From Plantago ovata (taxonomy: Eukaryota > Streptophyta > Magnoliopsida > Lamiales > Plantaginaceae): a stretch of 64,000 nt of DNA. The position numbers and the translations under genes were made by a program. The DNA lies in NCBI GenBank assembly GCA_028274465.1, contig CM051455.1, positions 38,811,290-38,875,289 on the forward strand, given 5' to 3'. The notes beneath the pieces are model-generated. The model saw nothing but the letters and a program-made list of their open reading frames with translations. It did not search any database and had not been told where the DNA came from. Positions 11,503 to 24,418 of this stretch are shown here, in pieces (positions within the stretch are counted from its first letter, which is position 1; each line of letters begins with the position of its first letter).

Positions 11503-12454
11503 TAGCCCAGTAATCACTAACAGTTTATAATCACTTCTAGTAATGCTGCAAAACAAGAGATTAACAAATAGTAACAAGTAACTCAGCAAATCATTTCATC
11601 AAACATGTAATCTGAATAAGTAGAAAGTAGAAACCAATTAGAACCCTTTTAGCAAACAGGCAGATAACTTACCACAACAAGTAGAGTAGTACTCCTACTT
11701 ATTTGGAGTATGAATATTGTAACATAAATCAAGAGAAGAAGACTAATTTATTTCCCAGACCATACAAAAGTAAGAAGATTTTTGTACGATAAAGCAAGTT
11801 GACGTTGACTTGGACCAAATTGGTATCCATTTTTGATTTTTCCAATCTAGTCCAAGCTCTGTCTTAAGAGAGTTTCCTGGAAGTTTAACTTTACAGCTAT
11901 CTGTAAAGATTGATTGATGAATATATTCTGCAACAGTGAAAAGATTATAATTGATGATAATGTGACATGGAAGAAATGGAATACATTGAAAATCGAACTC
12001 ACATGAATCAGAAATGTTTTCTTCAGGAGCTTTAAACCCTGCTAGTTCGTGAATTAGGCAATTTGAATTAGTGAAGTTAGATTCGGGCTTTCTCAAGTCA
12101 ACTCAAAATATCTAGAAATAACATGCTCATCAGTTTTTTTATATTGTTTACGTCTTCTTTTTCTTGTCTGTTTTTCACATGCTCATCAATTTTTTTAGAT
12201 AGCTTACCCGTATTCTGTTTTTTCTAGTTTCTTTATATTGTTTATGTTTACTTTTTTTATCACACATGTATTGTAAATTATACAATTGAACCAAGCAGCA
12301 AAAACTCATTATACAAACGTTCCAAAACATAACATCGTTACATTACAGTAGTAAGAAACAGATGAGTAGCTTGCATATGCAACCAACCAACTACTATAGC
12401 ATTTCTCTTGAGAAGAAAGGAAAGAACAATAAACCAGATTGAGAAGCGATGGTT
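11503..12454. other. Spacer between gene 4 and gene 5
   Basis: Contains the upstream region of gene 4 with W-boxes at 11799-11809 and the AT-rich 3' flank of gene 5. A 117-codon open frame on the minus strand (11743-12096) has no family features and overlaps the conserved promoter block, so it is not called as a gene. Confidence 0.5.
11799..11809. promoter_or_regulatory. W-box pair upstream of gene 4
   Basis: TTGAC cores occur at 11799-11803 and 11805-11809 in the context GCAAGTTGACGTTGACTTGG, matching the blocks upstream of loci 2 and 3 and about 300 bp from the ATG. WRKY-type control is an inference. Confidence 0.4.
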
Positions 12455-14787
12455 CTAACAGCAGCAAGAACAGACCGGTTCACCGTCATCTCCACCATCT
12501 CCTCCGTTACCTGCAGCTCCTCCATTTTCAGCACCACCATCATCTATCTCAGTTTCACGTTTCTGGTATCTATACAGGAAAGCCACCACCACGAATAAAA
12601 GAAAATTAACTGCACTTAGAGCTGCCAGGACCCAATAATACTTATCCAAACGACTTCTGTTCAATGTAGATTGAAACCAATTTGTTTTCCCTCCCTTTTC
12701 ACTTAATTGACCCACAACATAGACAGTAAGCACACTGAACATGAATCCAAGACCAGACACACCGTTGGTGAAGTGTTCGAGGTAATCTTTCATTGTCTGG
12801 GGAGCCTGATATGCATAGAATGCAACTACGCTTTTCTGCAGAAACGAGTCAACACCTGCTAGTAGGGAAAATTGGAAAAGCAGCCAGAACACGCTCATAG
12901 GTATGTCGTCGTCTGGCCTGTCTAGTAAACCATGATCTCGAACCACATTAAGTCTCTTTGTCTCTATTCTGGCAGCTGTTATGCAACAAAGCACTGAGAG
13001 AATCATTGCGAAACCAATGCCAAAAGCCGGTCTTATTCCTACAATGGGTTCTTCATGTTTAACTTTTGTGCCATCAGTTTGTTCTTTTTCTGTTGTTTTC
13101 CAAGACAAACCGTTTGCAAAATGATCGAAAAGTTTAGATGCACCTTTGGAAAATAATAGAAGCATCTGAACAGGTGTATTCCATTTTCCAACATAGCGAC
13201 TCATATGGCTCGCTTGTTCCACGAAGTAAGTGTTTCCAATAGAGGAGACAACCCCACATAGTATGAAGGTCATCCACATCGGAATCATGCGAACTGCAAT
13301 TTTTGCTTCTTCAACTTCTGCTACTGAGCAAACTCTCCATCTATTCTCCTCATCATCTATTCGACTGTCATATATTGCTGCTTTCTCTAGACACCTAAAT
13401 AGCACAACAGAAAGAACCATTAGAAATATCATATCTAGTCCTGAAAGAATTTCATGGGATGTTACTATTTCAGAAAGCAACAAATACTCTTTCAAACCTG
13501 AGAAATCGAGTGCGAGTGAATGTTTTGTCATCCCCCTGCCGCTTATAAAGCGTAGAACTAAGGGGAAATGGTCGGCGTATCTTGGTAGTACTGGCAACCA
13601 ACACTCTGAAGACATTGGTTATGGGACTCCCCTGATGATGAGTCCTTCTGTATTGACCACAACCAGATAAAAAGAAAAACATTGCGACTGCAGTGCAAAT
13701 CGCTGGTATTCCAAAACGGATTGACCACGGATTTATGTATGGAAGTGCTATAGCTCCGGTAATTGGTGTAACTACCACGAAAAAGTAACCTATTAGTTGC
13801 CATACAGATTTTATTTTCCATGTTGCTTCAGGTTCATCCTTCTGCTCGTCAAGGAAAGGGCGAAGTGACGCATCATTTCCAGACTTCCCAATGGCTACCA
13901 ATGCCATGCCAGTGTAGAAGAGTACTCTTTGTGTATGTCCAATACAATTCGACTCGTACTCTTTACACATGTCTGTAGCATTCGCAAGGACTGGCGGTGT
14001 TGACATAGCAATGAAGGCAATGCCCTGTCAAAGGGTCAGAAGCTAACTGAAATCAAACAACTTTATAACAGCTAAGAAAGCCATAGAAACTTTGTATCAT
14101 AAATTTCAACTGACTGTAATAAATTAGACAATGAAACATACAATCTCCTAATATCTATATCAGAAAATATGTTTTTATACTAGGATTTGAAACTCATATG
14201 AAATATATGAATCAGAAATGCGGCTAGTTCATCTGCAAACAATCGAATGATGGTAATGCGAGAGCAGTTTATGAATTAGTCTCTCTTTGATTCCCCCCGA
14301 AAAACTCTGAAATGCACCGAACTTAATGAACCTGAAGTGAACTGAACTTGACAGAATTGAACTGCACATAACTGAATTTAGTTAAGCTGAAATTAAAATT
14401 CAGTTTTTTTCTGGAGGAGAAAACAACTTACGACAGTGTAGGATATACTGGACACCACCAGCATACCGAGATGGCTTAAACGTAAGTCAACAAGGTAGAG
14501 ACAGAATCCTGGCAAGATCAAACATTGTCCGCCCCAAAAATTCAGAATAGCTGCAGAATGCGTGAAGCTTAGTCCCCAAACATCCGTTAAATAATTCTGC
14601 ATCACGAAGAAGGCATACGCCACCAATATATCCGCCCATATCAGTGCTGCAATAACCAGATGAAAGTTATAAATGAACAAGAGCCCAAAACATGCAATCA
14701 CATTTCAACTTCATAATACCGGAGCTGCTGAAGTAAGAAACGAGAAAGGTCGTTACATGAAATTCGAACAAAGCTTTGTCCTGCCAT
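12455..14787 (-). CDS. NPF: NPF transporter, array gene 5
   Basis: Exons 14757-14787, 14432-14646, 13498-14024 and 12455-13394 give 1713 nt and 570 residues. Exon 1 is tiny (MAGQSFVRIS plus one base). TM1 reads LIWADILVAYAFFVMQNYLT. Other landmarks are MSTPPVLANATDMC, GAIALPYINPW, FVEQASHMSRYVG and SRLDKYYW. The loop after TM8 is expanded and polar (WKTTEKEQTDGTKVKHEEP). The tail is glycine- and acid-rich (repeated GGDGG/GNGG units) and ends CSCCC. That is not a CaaX box but is cysteine-rich enough for lipidation. It stands between the loci 1-4 subgroup (IDDGDGC tails) and the loci 6-10 subgroup (tails without terminal cysteine). The intron between exons 2 and 3 carries a decayed CTGAACT-type MITE. 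Confidence 0.92.
14305..14400. mobile_element. Decayed CTGAACT-rich MITE remnant in intron 2 of gene 5
   Basis: A run of GAACTGAACT-like units (for example near 14338-14350) recalls the MITEs at 41073-41267 and 59460-59622. Termini are not recognisable, so this is a probable remnant only. Confidence 0.35.
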
Positions 14788-15537
14788 AGTTGCTGGGATT
14801 ACTGTAATCACCCTTGTTCTCTGCAGAATTCAAATTCAAATCCAAGCTTAATTTGTATGGATATCTATATGTGTGTCTGCATATATATACACAGAGAGAA
14901 ATCATTATTACATATTATAGATAATTCTGTCCAGCAAGATCATTTTGCTTGAGAAATCATCCAACCAAATGTTTATTGCTTCAATTGTTTTCAAAGTTTT
15001 CGTTCATATTACAGACTGCAATAAAATAATTGCAAAGGACATAGAAGACTTTAACTGGGCCAGCTAATTATACATTATTATTTATTACACCATACTAATC
15101 CTTTTACATATAATTGTCATAATGTTACAATCACTCACATAGACATCACACCCACAATGACTAAAGACAAACTTTTAAATGTTTACAGGAAATGTGAAAC
15201 CACTTAATTATTGTTGCTAACTAACACATAATGCCTCAACGAATTAGAAGCTAGAAATTCTATAATTACATTGTTATTATAAATTAGAAGCTAGAAATTC
15301 AATAATATTGTTTTATAGACAATATTACAGTGGAAAGAGCTCTAAAGACAGGATTACAGGTTGCTTTACAGCTTTCTATTTCATCTCTTAACATCCAATC
15401 TGACTCTCTTTATGCAATAAACTGTTTGAACTGGATGCACGAACCAATCAATATAGTGTATGACTAAGACAAAAATGTTGCCAGTTCTTACACTTGTACT
15501 CTTGTTCAAACTTCAAGCATAGTTGCTCTGGGCCGCA
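14788..15537. other. Spacer between gene 5 and gene 6
   Basis: AT-rich, no gene. About 15130-15300 resembles the 3' flanks of genes 7 and 9 (near 19440-19600 and 23890-24050), including AACACATAATGCCTCAACGA. This marks it as 3' flank of gene 6 and shows that flank and gene were duplicated together. Confidence 0.55.
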
Positions 15538-17868
15538 TCAGGGGCCTCCATTTTCTTGTGATACATCAGCAAGTGAGGGATTTTGGAATATTTCTTCATC
15601 ATCCTCTATAACTTCCGTCTCTTCATATCTTTTATACCTGTACAGAGAAGCAACAGGAACAAATACAAAAAAATTCACAGCACACAAAGCTGCCAGGAAC
15701 CAGTAATAATTATCCAAACGGCTCCTATTCAGCGTAAACTGGAACCAATGCGGTTTAACTTCACCCACAACGTAAACTGTCAGCACGTTGAACAAGTATC
15801 CAAGACCGGACACTCCCCTGGCGAAGTGACCAAGGTAATCTTTCATTGATTTGGGAGCCTGTAATGCGTAAAATGCAACAACGCTCTTCTGCATGAACGC
15901 GTTAAGTCCTGCAAGGAGGAAAAACTGGAAAAGCAGCCAATATAAACTCATCTTGATATCATTCTCTGGCTTGTCTAACAAACCATCTTGTCTGATCACA
16001 TTTAGCCTCTTCATCTCAATCCTGGCAGCTGTTGTGCAACATAGGACTGATAATATCATAGCGAACCCGATGCCTACGGCGGATTTGCTGCCTTCTCTGG
16101 GCTCTTTAACTACATCTGGTGTTGTTCCTTCGATGTTCTCTTTAACTACATGTGGTGTTGGGCCTTCTTTATATAGAAATTTATCTGCCCAACGTTCAAA
16201 AGTACCCTTTGCAGTTTCAGAAAGCAACAGAAGAATCTGGATAGGAACATTCCATTTGCCAATTTTGCGATTCAAGTGCTTCCCTTGTTCCACAAAGTAA
16301 GTGTTCCCAATAGAGGACACCATACCACAGATTATAAAAGTCATCCACATTGGGATCATGCGAACAGCAATCTTTGCTTCTTCGACTTCTGCTTTTGTGC
16401 AAACTTTCCATCTGTTCACGTCATCTCGTGGTGGCCCATCATACAACGCTGCCTTCTCCAAGAACCTGAATTGGATACATTAGTTTCAATCTATTCAAAT
16501 TAGTGATTGAAGAGGATAGGAAATGGACAAGTACACACCTAAGACAACGAGTAGGTGTAAATGACCGTCGATTATTTGGATCTTGCCTATACCGCAAATC
16601 ATCAGTCGCAAATGACTTGAACATCTTGGTAGAACAGGCCACAAACACCCTGAACACGTTGGTCACCGGACTCCCTCCAGGATAACTAATCTCATATTTC
16701 GTGCAACCAGTGAAAAAGAGAACCATTCCGAAAACAGTGCAAATAGCTGGTATCAGAAAGCGTATGAACCATGGTTTTATGTATGGTAGTGCTATAGCTC
16801 CTGTTACTGCACTTATGACCACAAGAATCAATCCAAATACTTGAAATAAATTCGTTCCCTGAAATCTTCTGATAGGTTCATCTTCTAGCTGCTCTTCAAG
16901 GAAGGGGCGTAGAGAGACTTTGTAACCAGACATTCCTACAGCTACCAACGCCATGCCGGTATAGAAAAGAATTCTTTGTGCATCTCCAATACATTCGCTC
17001 TCATACTGTTTACATGTACGAGTACTATTGGCAAGCACTGGTGGCGTTGACATAAATACGAACATGATCCCCTGCAAAAGATCATAGCCGCATCCATGAA
17101 GCCAACTAATCAAAGAGCAAGCACTTGTTGTTCCCACAGAGATACAATTATAGAGAACTCTGTGTCACACAATGATTTACATAACAGCTTACTACATTCA
17201 GAATCTCGGATGCATCGAAAACAGTATGAAACCAGCATTATAATCTCCATCCGGATGGCCTATCTAGGCTCCTAGCTTCAAAACACACATAAGAATGCCT
17301 TTAACTGTACAGAAACTTGACATTCTAATAATTTTACTCCGAATAGAGGGGCAAATGACCAGTCTTAATAGTAATATGAGACGACGCATAGAAGCTCCAA
17401 GAAAGTGAATGAAACCTCAAGTTCAACAATAACTTAGCTAGACAATTGACAAAGGACTCTCTCTATACCACAATGCTGTGGGATGTAAAATCATTTACCA
17501 AATTTTAAGTTATGAATGATGAGGAAACTCACCAAACTGTATGATATAGTTGACAGAACTAGCATCCAAAAATGGCCTAAAGAAGCATCAACAAGCCAGA
17601 GGAAGAAGCCAGGCAAGATCAAACGAATACCGGACCAGAAGTTGAGAATAGCAGCAGCATGTGTAAAACTGAGTCCCCACACATCAGTTAAGTAGTTTTG
17701 CATCACGAAGAACGCATACACCACCAATATGTCAGCACACATTAGCGCTGCACGCAATAAGTAGAAAAAAATAAGATAAATGAAAATACAGAGAGAGAGA
17801 TAATGAGAGGTGAAACAATAAGAGGCCAGTTCAGTACAAGAAATTCGGACGAAGCTTCCTTTAGCCAT
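15538..17868 (-). CDS. NPF: NPF transporter, array gene 6
   Basis: Exons 17838-17868, 17533-17747, 16539-17071 and 15538-16465 give 1707 nt and 568 residues. It starts MAKGSFVRIS; the exon 1 donor is the less usual GTACTG. TM1 reads LMCADILVVYAFFVMQNYLT. Blocks: MSTPPVLANSTRTC, GAIALPYIKPW, FVEQGKHLNRKIG, SRLDNYYW. The TM8-TM9 loop contains an internal duplication of about 13 residues (EGPTPHVVKE then EGTTPDVVKE; about 16095-16165), the kind of change that makes this loop the most variable part of the array. The C-terminus is acidic (EDDEEIFQNPSL) and ends NGGP, with no terminal cysteines. The frame is intact. Confidence 0.92.
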
Positions 17869-18547
<679 letters not shown>

Positions 18548-18549
18548 TA

Positions 18550-19990
18550 TATAGTATAATATGTCCTCCCTGGGTGAGCAGTGTAAATCAGGATCTATAT
18601 GTAGATCGATCAGTCTTTCGTTTCACTTGAGAAAATGGAGAGGAGGCCAGGAGGACTGTGTTTCCAAGTCAACGTGCAAACACTCATCTAATTGGTCTTG
18701 ATCCTAGCAGCCAGTAGGTACAAAATGATTGATTACTAGTACTTCAATACTTTACTTTACATAACCATCAACTTGGTCCCCAATATATATTTATTAATTA
18801 CTATATTCAATTCAATGTTGTGTTCATACTGCACTCTACAGGCTACAGCTATATTTTGACCAACACTTGTGTTTTCAATCCTTTCTGGCAGTAACTCACA
18901 TGTGCCAGTGCCATATAAATCCACAAGCACCATAGTTATCTTCATGTTATTATTACACATACGATCAACCATGTTCAAGTTCTTCATAAAAAAAAATAAA
19001 AAAAATAACCATCTTCAAAGTTTAATTATAAATTACTTTTAAATTATACTATAATAAAATATTTATTAAAATTATATTAAGAATTTTTTTACATGTAATT
19101 TTGTTGAATATATTAGTATTATAATCTAAAATTAATTTGGAGTTTAAATTCAAAACTGTAACCGTACGTAAAACGTCAAAATGATAAGACTGATTTGTAA
19201 TGGAGAGAGTGCATAATTATTTCATAAGTTTAGGAAGGGGCGGAGAAACCTTCAAAAATCGAAAAGTGTAATGGTCACCTGGTTCGACCATGAGCAATAA
19301 TTAATACAGAAAAAACAGTGTAATGGTCAAAAAAGTTTCATGAAAAAGACATTATCCTATCTGGCATGGTATTTTAACGATACTTGTGTTTTCACCCTTC
19401 TTGTTAATTCTGATGCAATTGCAATCCATTCACATGGACAATTGGACATCACCACATGACACACCCACAATGACGATAGACAAAATTATGAAGTAAATAT
19501 CTGCAAGAAATGTGAAACCAACTATTGTTGTAACTAACACATAGTGCGTCAACGAATTAGAAGCTACAGATTCAATAATTACATTGTTATTATAAATTGC
19601 CAACCCATTTGAAAAATCTTAATCAAAAGACGTGAATTTATCTTTATTTAGGGGGAAGTTGTTTACACGAACAACCCTCGAGTATAACTCAAATTGTAAT
19701 ATGAATTTGACTTCTCCTCCTGCAAATGCCAGGATCTTCAAAAACAAGAACTTTTCCTTTCTCTAAAAAGAAGACATTTGCAGTTCACACAAAAACAATA
19801 TTCCACTTTCCTTTCATCACTTTTCAATGGCTCTTTTATCCAACAACATCAGAGAAGACAAACAATCTGAATCAAATCGAAACATTTACAGACAAAAAAA
19901 TCAAAAGGGTGTTTACAGACGAGATAAATAGAACGACTCACAGAAGAGTGGCTCTCTCAACAGCAACATCAACCATTCAGCACAGAACAA
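18550..19990. other. Spacer between the MITE and gene 7
   Basis: No gene. From about 19305 the sequence is repeated at 23764 and onward (start of the segmental duplication). The last 600 bases are the 3' flank of gene 7. An AAGTCAAC (reverse W-box) occurs near 18666. Confidence 0.5.
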
Positions 19991-22047
19991 TCAAAAGGGT
20001 GCTTCTAGGTTTTTCTCGTCTGGGGCCTCTGGATTTTTATAAGCGTCGACATCATCCTCTATTCCATGTTTTGCATCAAAATCTTTATATCTGTACAGAC
20101 ATGCCACCGCAATGAACACAACTAAATTCCCTAGACTTAGAGCAGCCAGCACCCAGTAGTACCTATCCAAACGACTTCTATTCAACGTGAACTGAAACCA
20201 ATTTCGCCTCCCTCCGGTTTCACTAATTTGACCCACAACATGAACTGTAAGCACATTGAACATGAATCCAAGACCAGATACTCCCCTGGTGAAGTGATCA
20301 AGGTAATCTTTCATCGATTCAGGAGCCTGACATGCGTAAAAGGCAACAACACTCTTTTGCATGAACGAATTAAGTCCTGAAATTAAGAAAAACTGGAAAA
20401 GCAGCCAGTATACCGTCATGGGTATACCATCTGGGCTGTCTAATAAACCATGACGTCTAATAACGTTAAGTCTCTTTTCCTCGATTTTGGCAGCTGTTAT
20501 ACAGCATAATATCGAGAATACCATAGCAATAGCAATGCCGCAAGCTGGTTTTCTGCCTTTATAAGGTACTTTATCTTCACCGCCATCTGGACGCTTTACC
20601 TTTTCGTATAAGAAGGCATCTGCAATATGGTTAAAGGATTTCAAAAAACCATCGGTAAGCAAAAGAAAGATCTGAAGAGGAACATTCCATTTGCCAATTC
20701 TGCGATCCAAACTCTTTGCTTGTTCGACAAAGTAAGTATTCCCAATAGATGATACAATCCCACAGATTATAAAAGTCATCCACATTGGGATCATACGAAC
20801 AGAAATCTTCGCTTCTTCCACTTCTGCTACTGTGCAAACCCTCCACTTGTTGTCAACATCATCGCCTGTCCTGTACATTGCTGCCTTTTCCAGCCCCCTG
20901 AATCGCATAATGGAATTCGATCCAGTTTTTAGTTTTAGTTTCTTTTCTCGAGGATGAATATATAACAGCAAATTATATAATGTGACAAGTGTTAAAAAGT
21001 GTTCTGTGTCTTGATTCTCCAGTCATCAATATCAATTTAATATCTAAAGCGCATAGGAGTTAGACAACAACAAACCTGAGACAGCGAGTACGTGTAAACC
21101 TCCGTTTATTATCTGAATCTTGCTTATAGTGACGATCATTGAGCTCAAATGATTTAAACATCTTGGTAAAGAAGACAACAAACACTCTGAACACCTTAGT
21201 TATCGGACTCCCTTCAACAGGCCTAGGAACCATCTCGTATTCCCAGCAGAACCCAGTGAGAAAGAGAAACATCCCTAAAACTGTGAAAAATGCTGGTATT
21301 CCAAAGCGTATGGACCACGGCCGTATGTAAGGTAGTGCTATAGCTCCTGATACTGTAGTAATAACCACAGCAATTAAACCTAGTACTTGCCAGAGACCAA
21401 ATCTATTGACAGTTTCCGTTCCAGACTGTTTCTTCAAGAAGGGTTTTAGAGAGGCTTTGTAACCAGACATTCCAACAGCTATCAATGCCATGCCAAGATA
21501 GAACAGAACTCTCTGCGTGTGGCCAATGCATTCCTTTTCATATTGTTTACATGTGCCAGTGCTATTTGCAAGGATAGGTGGAGTTGACATAAATACGAAG
21601 ACTATGCCCTGCAAGAGATGACAAACCGTAAATAAATGGAGCTAATAATTGAAGTAAAAGTCCATATCCACATTTCAGTCATGAAGAATTTGGTAACTCA
21701 CCAAACTGTAAGATATACTGGACAGCACTAGCATCCCAAAATGGCTCAGAAATGCGTCAACGGCCCAGAGGAAGAAACCAGGCAAGACCAACCAAATTCC
21801 TGACCAAATGTTCAGAATCCCGGCAGAATGGGTGAAACTCAATCCCCAAACATCAGTCAAGTAATTTTGCATTACGAAGAACGCATACTCCACCAATATG
21901 TTAGCACACATTAGAGCTGCAATAAGTACAAAAGTGAAGATGAATAAGTAAATAGAAACTGTTTCTAGCTTTTTGTTAATAAACAAAGGGCGCAAACAAA
22001 AAGGGCAATTCTTTACATGAAATTCGGAAAAAGCTTCCCTGCATCAT
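19991..22047 (-). CDS. NPF: NPF transporter, array gene 7
   Basis: Exons 22017-22047, 21702-21916, 21076-21608 and 19991-20897 give 1686 nt and 561 residues. Two ATGs stand in tandem (MMQGSFFRIS); the upstream one is used here, though starting at 22044 would remove only one residue. TM1 reads LMCANILVEYAFFVMQNYLT. It is one of two copies with Asn rather than Asp in the degenerate motif, and it has a Glu within the helix. Blocks: MSTPPILANSTGTC, GAIALPYIRPW, FVEQAKSLDRRIG, SRLDRYYW. The TM8-TM9 loop (EKVKRPDGGEDKVPYKGRK) is of medium length, and the tail ends EKNLEAPF. Gene 9 is its duplicate in unit B. The open frame and intact splice sites suggest function. Confidence 0.92.
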
Positions 22048-23119
22048 TTTGCTGGAGAAATAGAATCAGCTTCAACCCTCTGCAAAGAAAAAGGGCTCGC
22101 TAAAGTTGGCCAAAGAAAACACATTAATAATCATTTCAAGCCTATTAACAGCAATCTGACTTGAATTAAACATGGACTTTTATATCAAAATGTGAATAGT
22201 GAAAACCAAGAAACTCGCCTACAGGCAACTAACAACTTACCTCCAAGTTCAAACCAAAGCAATGTACTTGTAGCTTGTAGGTGTTTGGATGGAGATACCT
22301 CTGATTGATGTTGGCCTACCCTTGAACATGTAGATGTCTCATCCCTGTGCAGTCAATTTCTGTATATGTAGATACATACAGAGGAAGGTTGTTACAAGTC
22401 AACTCCTCTTGGTCTTCATAGGTACAATATGATAATAATATTCTGTACCATCCATCCAACTTGCTTAATAGTTAATTACAATTATGAGGGCATGTCTACA
22501 TTACAATTAATGTTGTGTTCATACTCCCAGCTTCCATTTTGTTTCCTGCAGTCACTCACATGCAATGTAATGCTAGAAGCTGTCACCAAACAAAACGGAA
22601 TATGATTGGAACAATAAATATCAGATATAAAATGTAAGGAAAACATGCATAAGAAACCAAGCCCAGGTGAATCATGGCACATCAGTACTCACTACTCAGT
22701 AAGTATGACACAAGTAAACTGAAGATACAGCAAAGTCTTTGTATAGGGCCTATATGCAATACTATAGAACAGAGGCTAAATCTTGGTCTAATTTTTTGAT
22801 CATGCATATACCAGGACGTTTCTAAACCTTTAAATTCTACCAAATTTAATAACATGTCCTTTTCATACAAAGAAGATATTGCAGTTCACACAGAAAAATA
22901 TCAGAGTGTTATAATATATTTTCATCAATCACTCTCTTTCAAACTCCGGTGCTCCCTTATTCCACACACAAGTTACTACAATGAAAGAATCGAAGAAAGC
23001 TGCATGAAATCAAAACATTTAAATACAAATCAATCTGGAGGGGGTTATTCCCGTGTTACCATGACAAGAATGGAATGAGTCAGAGAAGACTATCTGTGTT
23101 AACAGCAAAATCAGCCATT
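22048..23119. other. Spacer between gene 7 and pseudogene 8
   Basis: No gene. It is highly similar to 26531-27592, including the region near 22310-22480 against 26795-26965, as expected from the segmental duplication. It combines the upstream region of gene 7 with the 3' flank of locus 8. A reverse W-box (AAGTCAAC) near 22395 is conserved near 26895. Confidence 0.6.
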
Positions 23120-23755
23120 CTATTCGCCTTTGTTTTCTTCTGGGGCCTTCTGTTGGATTTTCAAATGTTCCAACATCATCTTCTACTGGATCTCTCACTT
23201 CACAATTCTTATATCTGTACAGAGATGCCACCACAATGAATACAACTAAGTTCACTGAACTTAGAGCCGCGAGCACCCGGCCAATAATACCTATCCAAAC
23301 GACTCTTGTGCAATGTAAACTGAAACCAATTTCGCCTCCCTCCATCTTCACTGATTTGTCCTACAACGTGAACTGTAAGCACGCTGAACATGAATCCAAT
23401 ACCTGACACTCCCCTGGTGAAGTGATTGAGGTACTTTTTCATCGAATCCGGAGACTGGTATGCATAAAAAGCAACAACGCTCTTTTGCACGAACATGTTA
23501 AGCCCAGCGAGTAAAAAAAAAACTGGAGAAGTAACCAGTATACCCTCATGATATCATCATCCGGCTTGTCCAATAAACCGTGATGTCTAATCACATCAAG
23601 TCTCCTTTTCTCAACTCTGGCAGCTGTTAATTATACAGCACAATATCGAGAATATCATAGCAATCCCAATGCCGTAAGCTAGTCTTTTGCCCCCATGAGA
23701 TACTTTATCCACAGTTTGAGGTCCACCTGCTGGGTGAGGGGCACCTGGGTCATGG
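23120..23755 (-). pseudogene. NPF: NPF pseudogene, array locus 8 (last-exon fragment)
   Basis: Only the C-terminal two-thirds of the last exon is present; its closest relative is gene 10. Recognisable pieces are SVVAFYAYQSPDSMKKYL, GVSGIGFMFSVLTV and KSRLDRYYW. It is cut at 23755, where sequence of the gene 9 3' flank begins, so exons 1-3 and the TM7 region never existed at this position. Damage includes a 4-bp insertion after YYW (near 23280), an A-run expansion near 23515, a TTAA insertion near 23630 and a small loss near the tail; the original stop would be at 23120-23122. It is clearly non-functional. Confidence 0.92.
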
Positions 23756-23766
23756 GAATAATCCAG

Positions 23767-24418
23767 AAAAACAGTGTAATAGTCAAAAAGTTTTCATGAA
23801 AAAGACATTATCCTATCTGGCATTGTATTTTAAACAATTCTTGTGTTTTTCATACTTTCTTTTGTAATTCTGATGCAATTGCAATCCATTCACATGGCAT
23901 CACCACATGACACACCCACAATGACTATAGACAATTATAAATATTTGCAAGAAATGTGAAACCAACTATTGTCGCTAACTAACACATAATGCGTCAACGA
24001 ATTAGAAGCTACAAATTCAATAATTACATTGTTATTATAAATTAAATTGCCAACTTATTTGAGAAATCTTAATCAAAAGACGTGAACTTAATCAATCTTT
24101 ATTTGCGAATGCCAGGATCTTCTAAAATACTATGAACTTCTCACAAAACAGAAACATTTCCTTTCTCTGTGAAAAGAAGACAATGCAATTTCACACAAAA
24201 ACAATATTCCACTTTCCTTTCATCAAATTTTCAATGGCTCCTTTATCCAACAACATCAGACTCTACAAACAATCTTGAATCAAATCGAAACATTTACAGA
24301 CAAATCACAATCTAAAGGGGGTGTGTATGATGTGTTACCAATACCAACTCTTGAATGCCAAACGACTCACAAAAGACTGTTGGTGGCTCTCTCAACAGCA
24401 AGATTTGCCATTCTGTTC
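23767..24418. other. 3' flank of gene 9
   Basis: Non-coding. It is a duplicate of 19310-19990 and contains the conserved AACACATAATGCGTCAACGA block also seen downstream of genes 6 and 7. Confidence 0.6.

Larger units (their letters stand above)
19305..23755. repeat. Segmental duplication, unit A (gene 7 plus truncated locus 8)
   Basis: Unit A and unit B (23756 to about 28250) align in order: 3' flank, gene, 5' spacer, 3' flank of the next gene, then the start of that gene's last exon. Offsets between matching points stay near 4.43-4.48 kb (stop codons 19991/24419; GTTTGAGGTC 23714/28191). The unit ends inside the last NPF exon of locus 8. The following base begins a second copy of the flank that starts unit A. 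Confidence 0.85.

Noticed and set aside
11743-12096. 117-codon open frame on the minus strand between genes 4 and 5
   Set aside because: It overlaps the promoter block shared with loci 2 and 3, has no domain or plausible start context, and is not conserved as a frame there.
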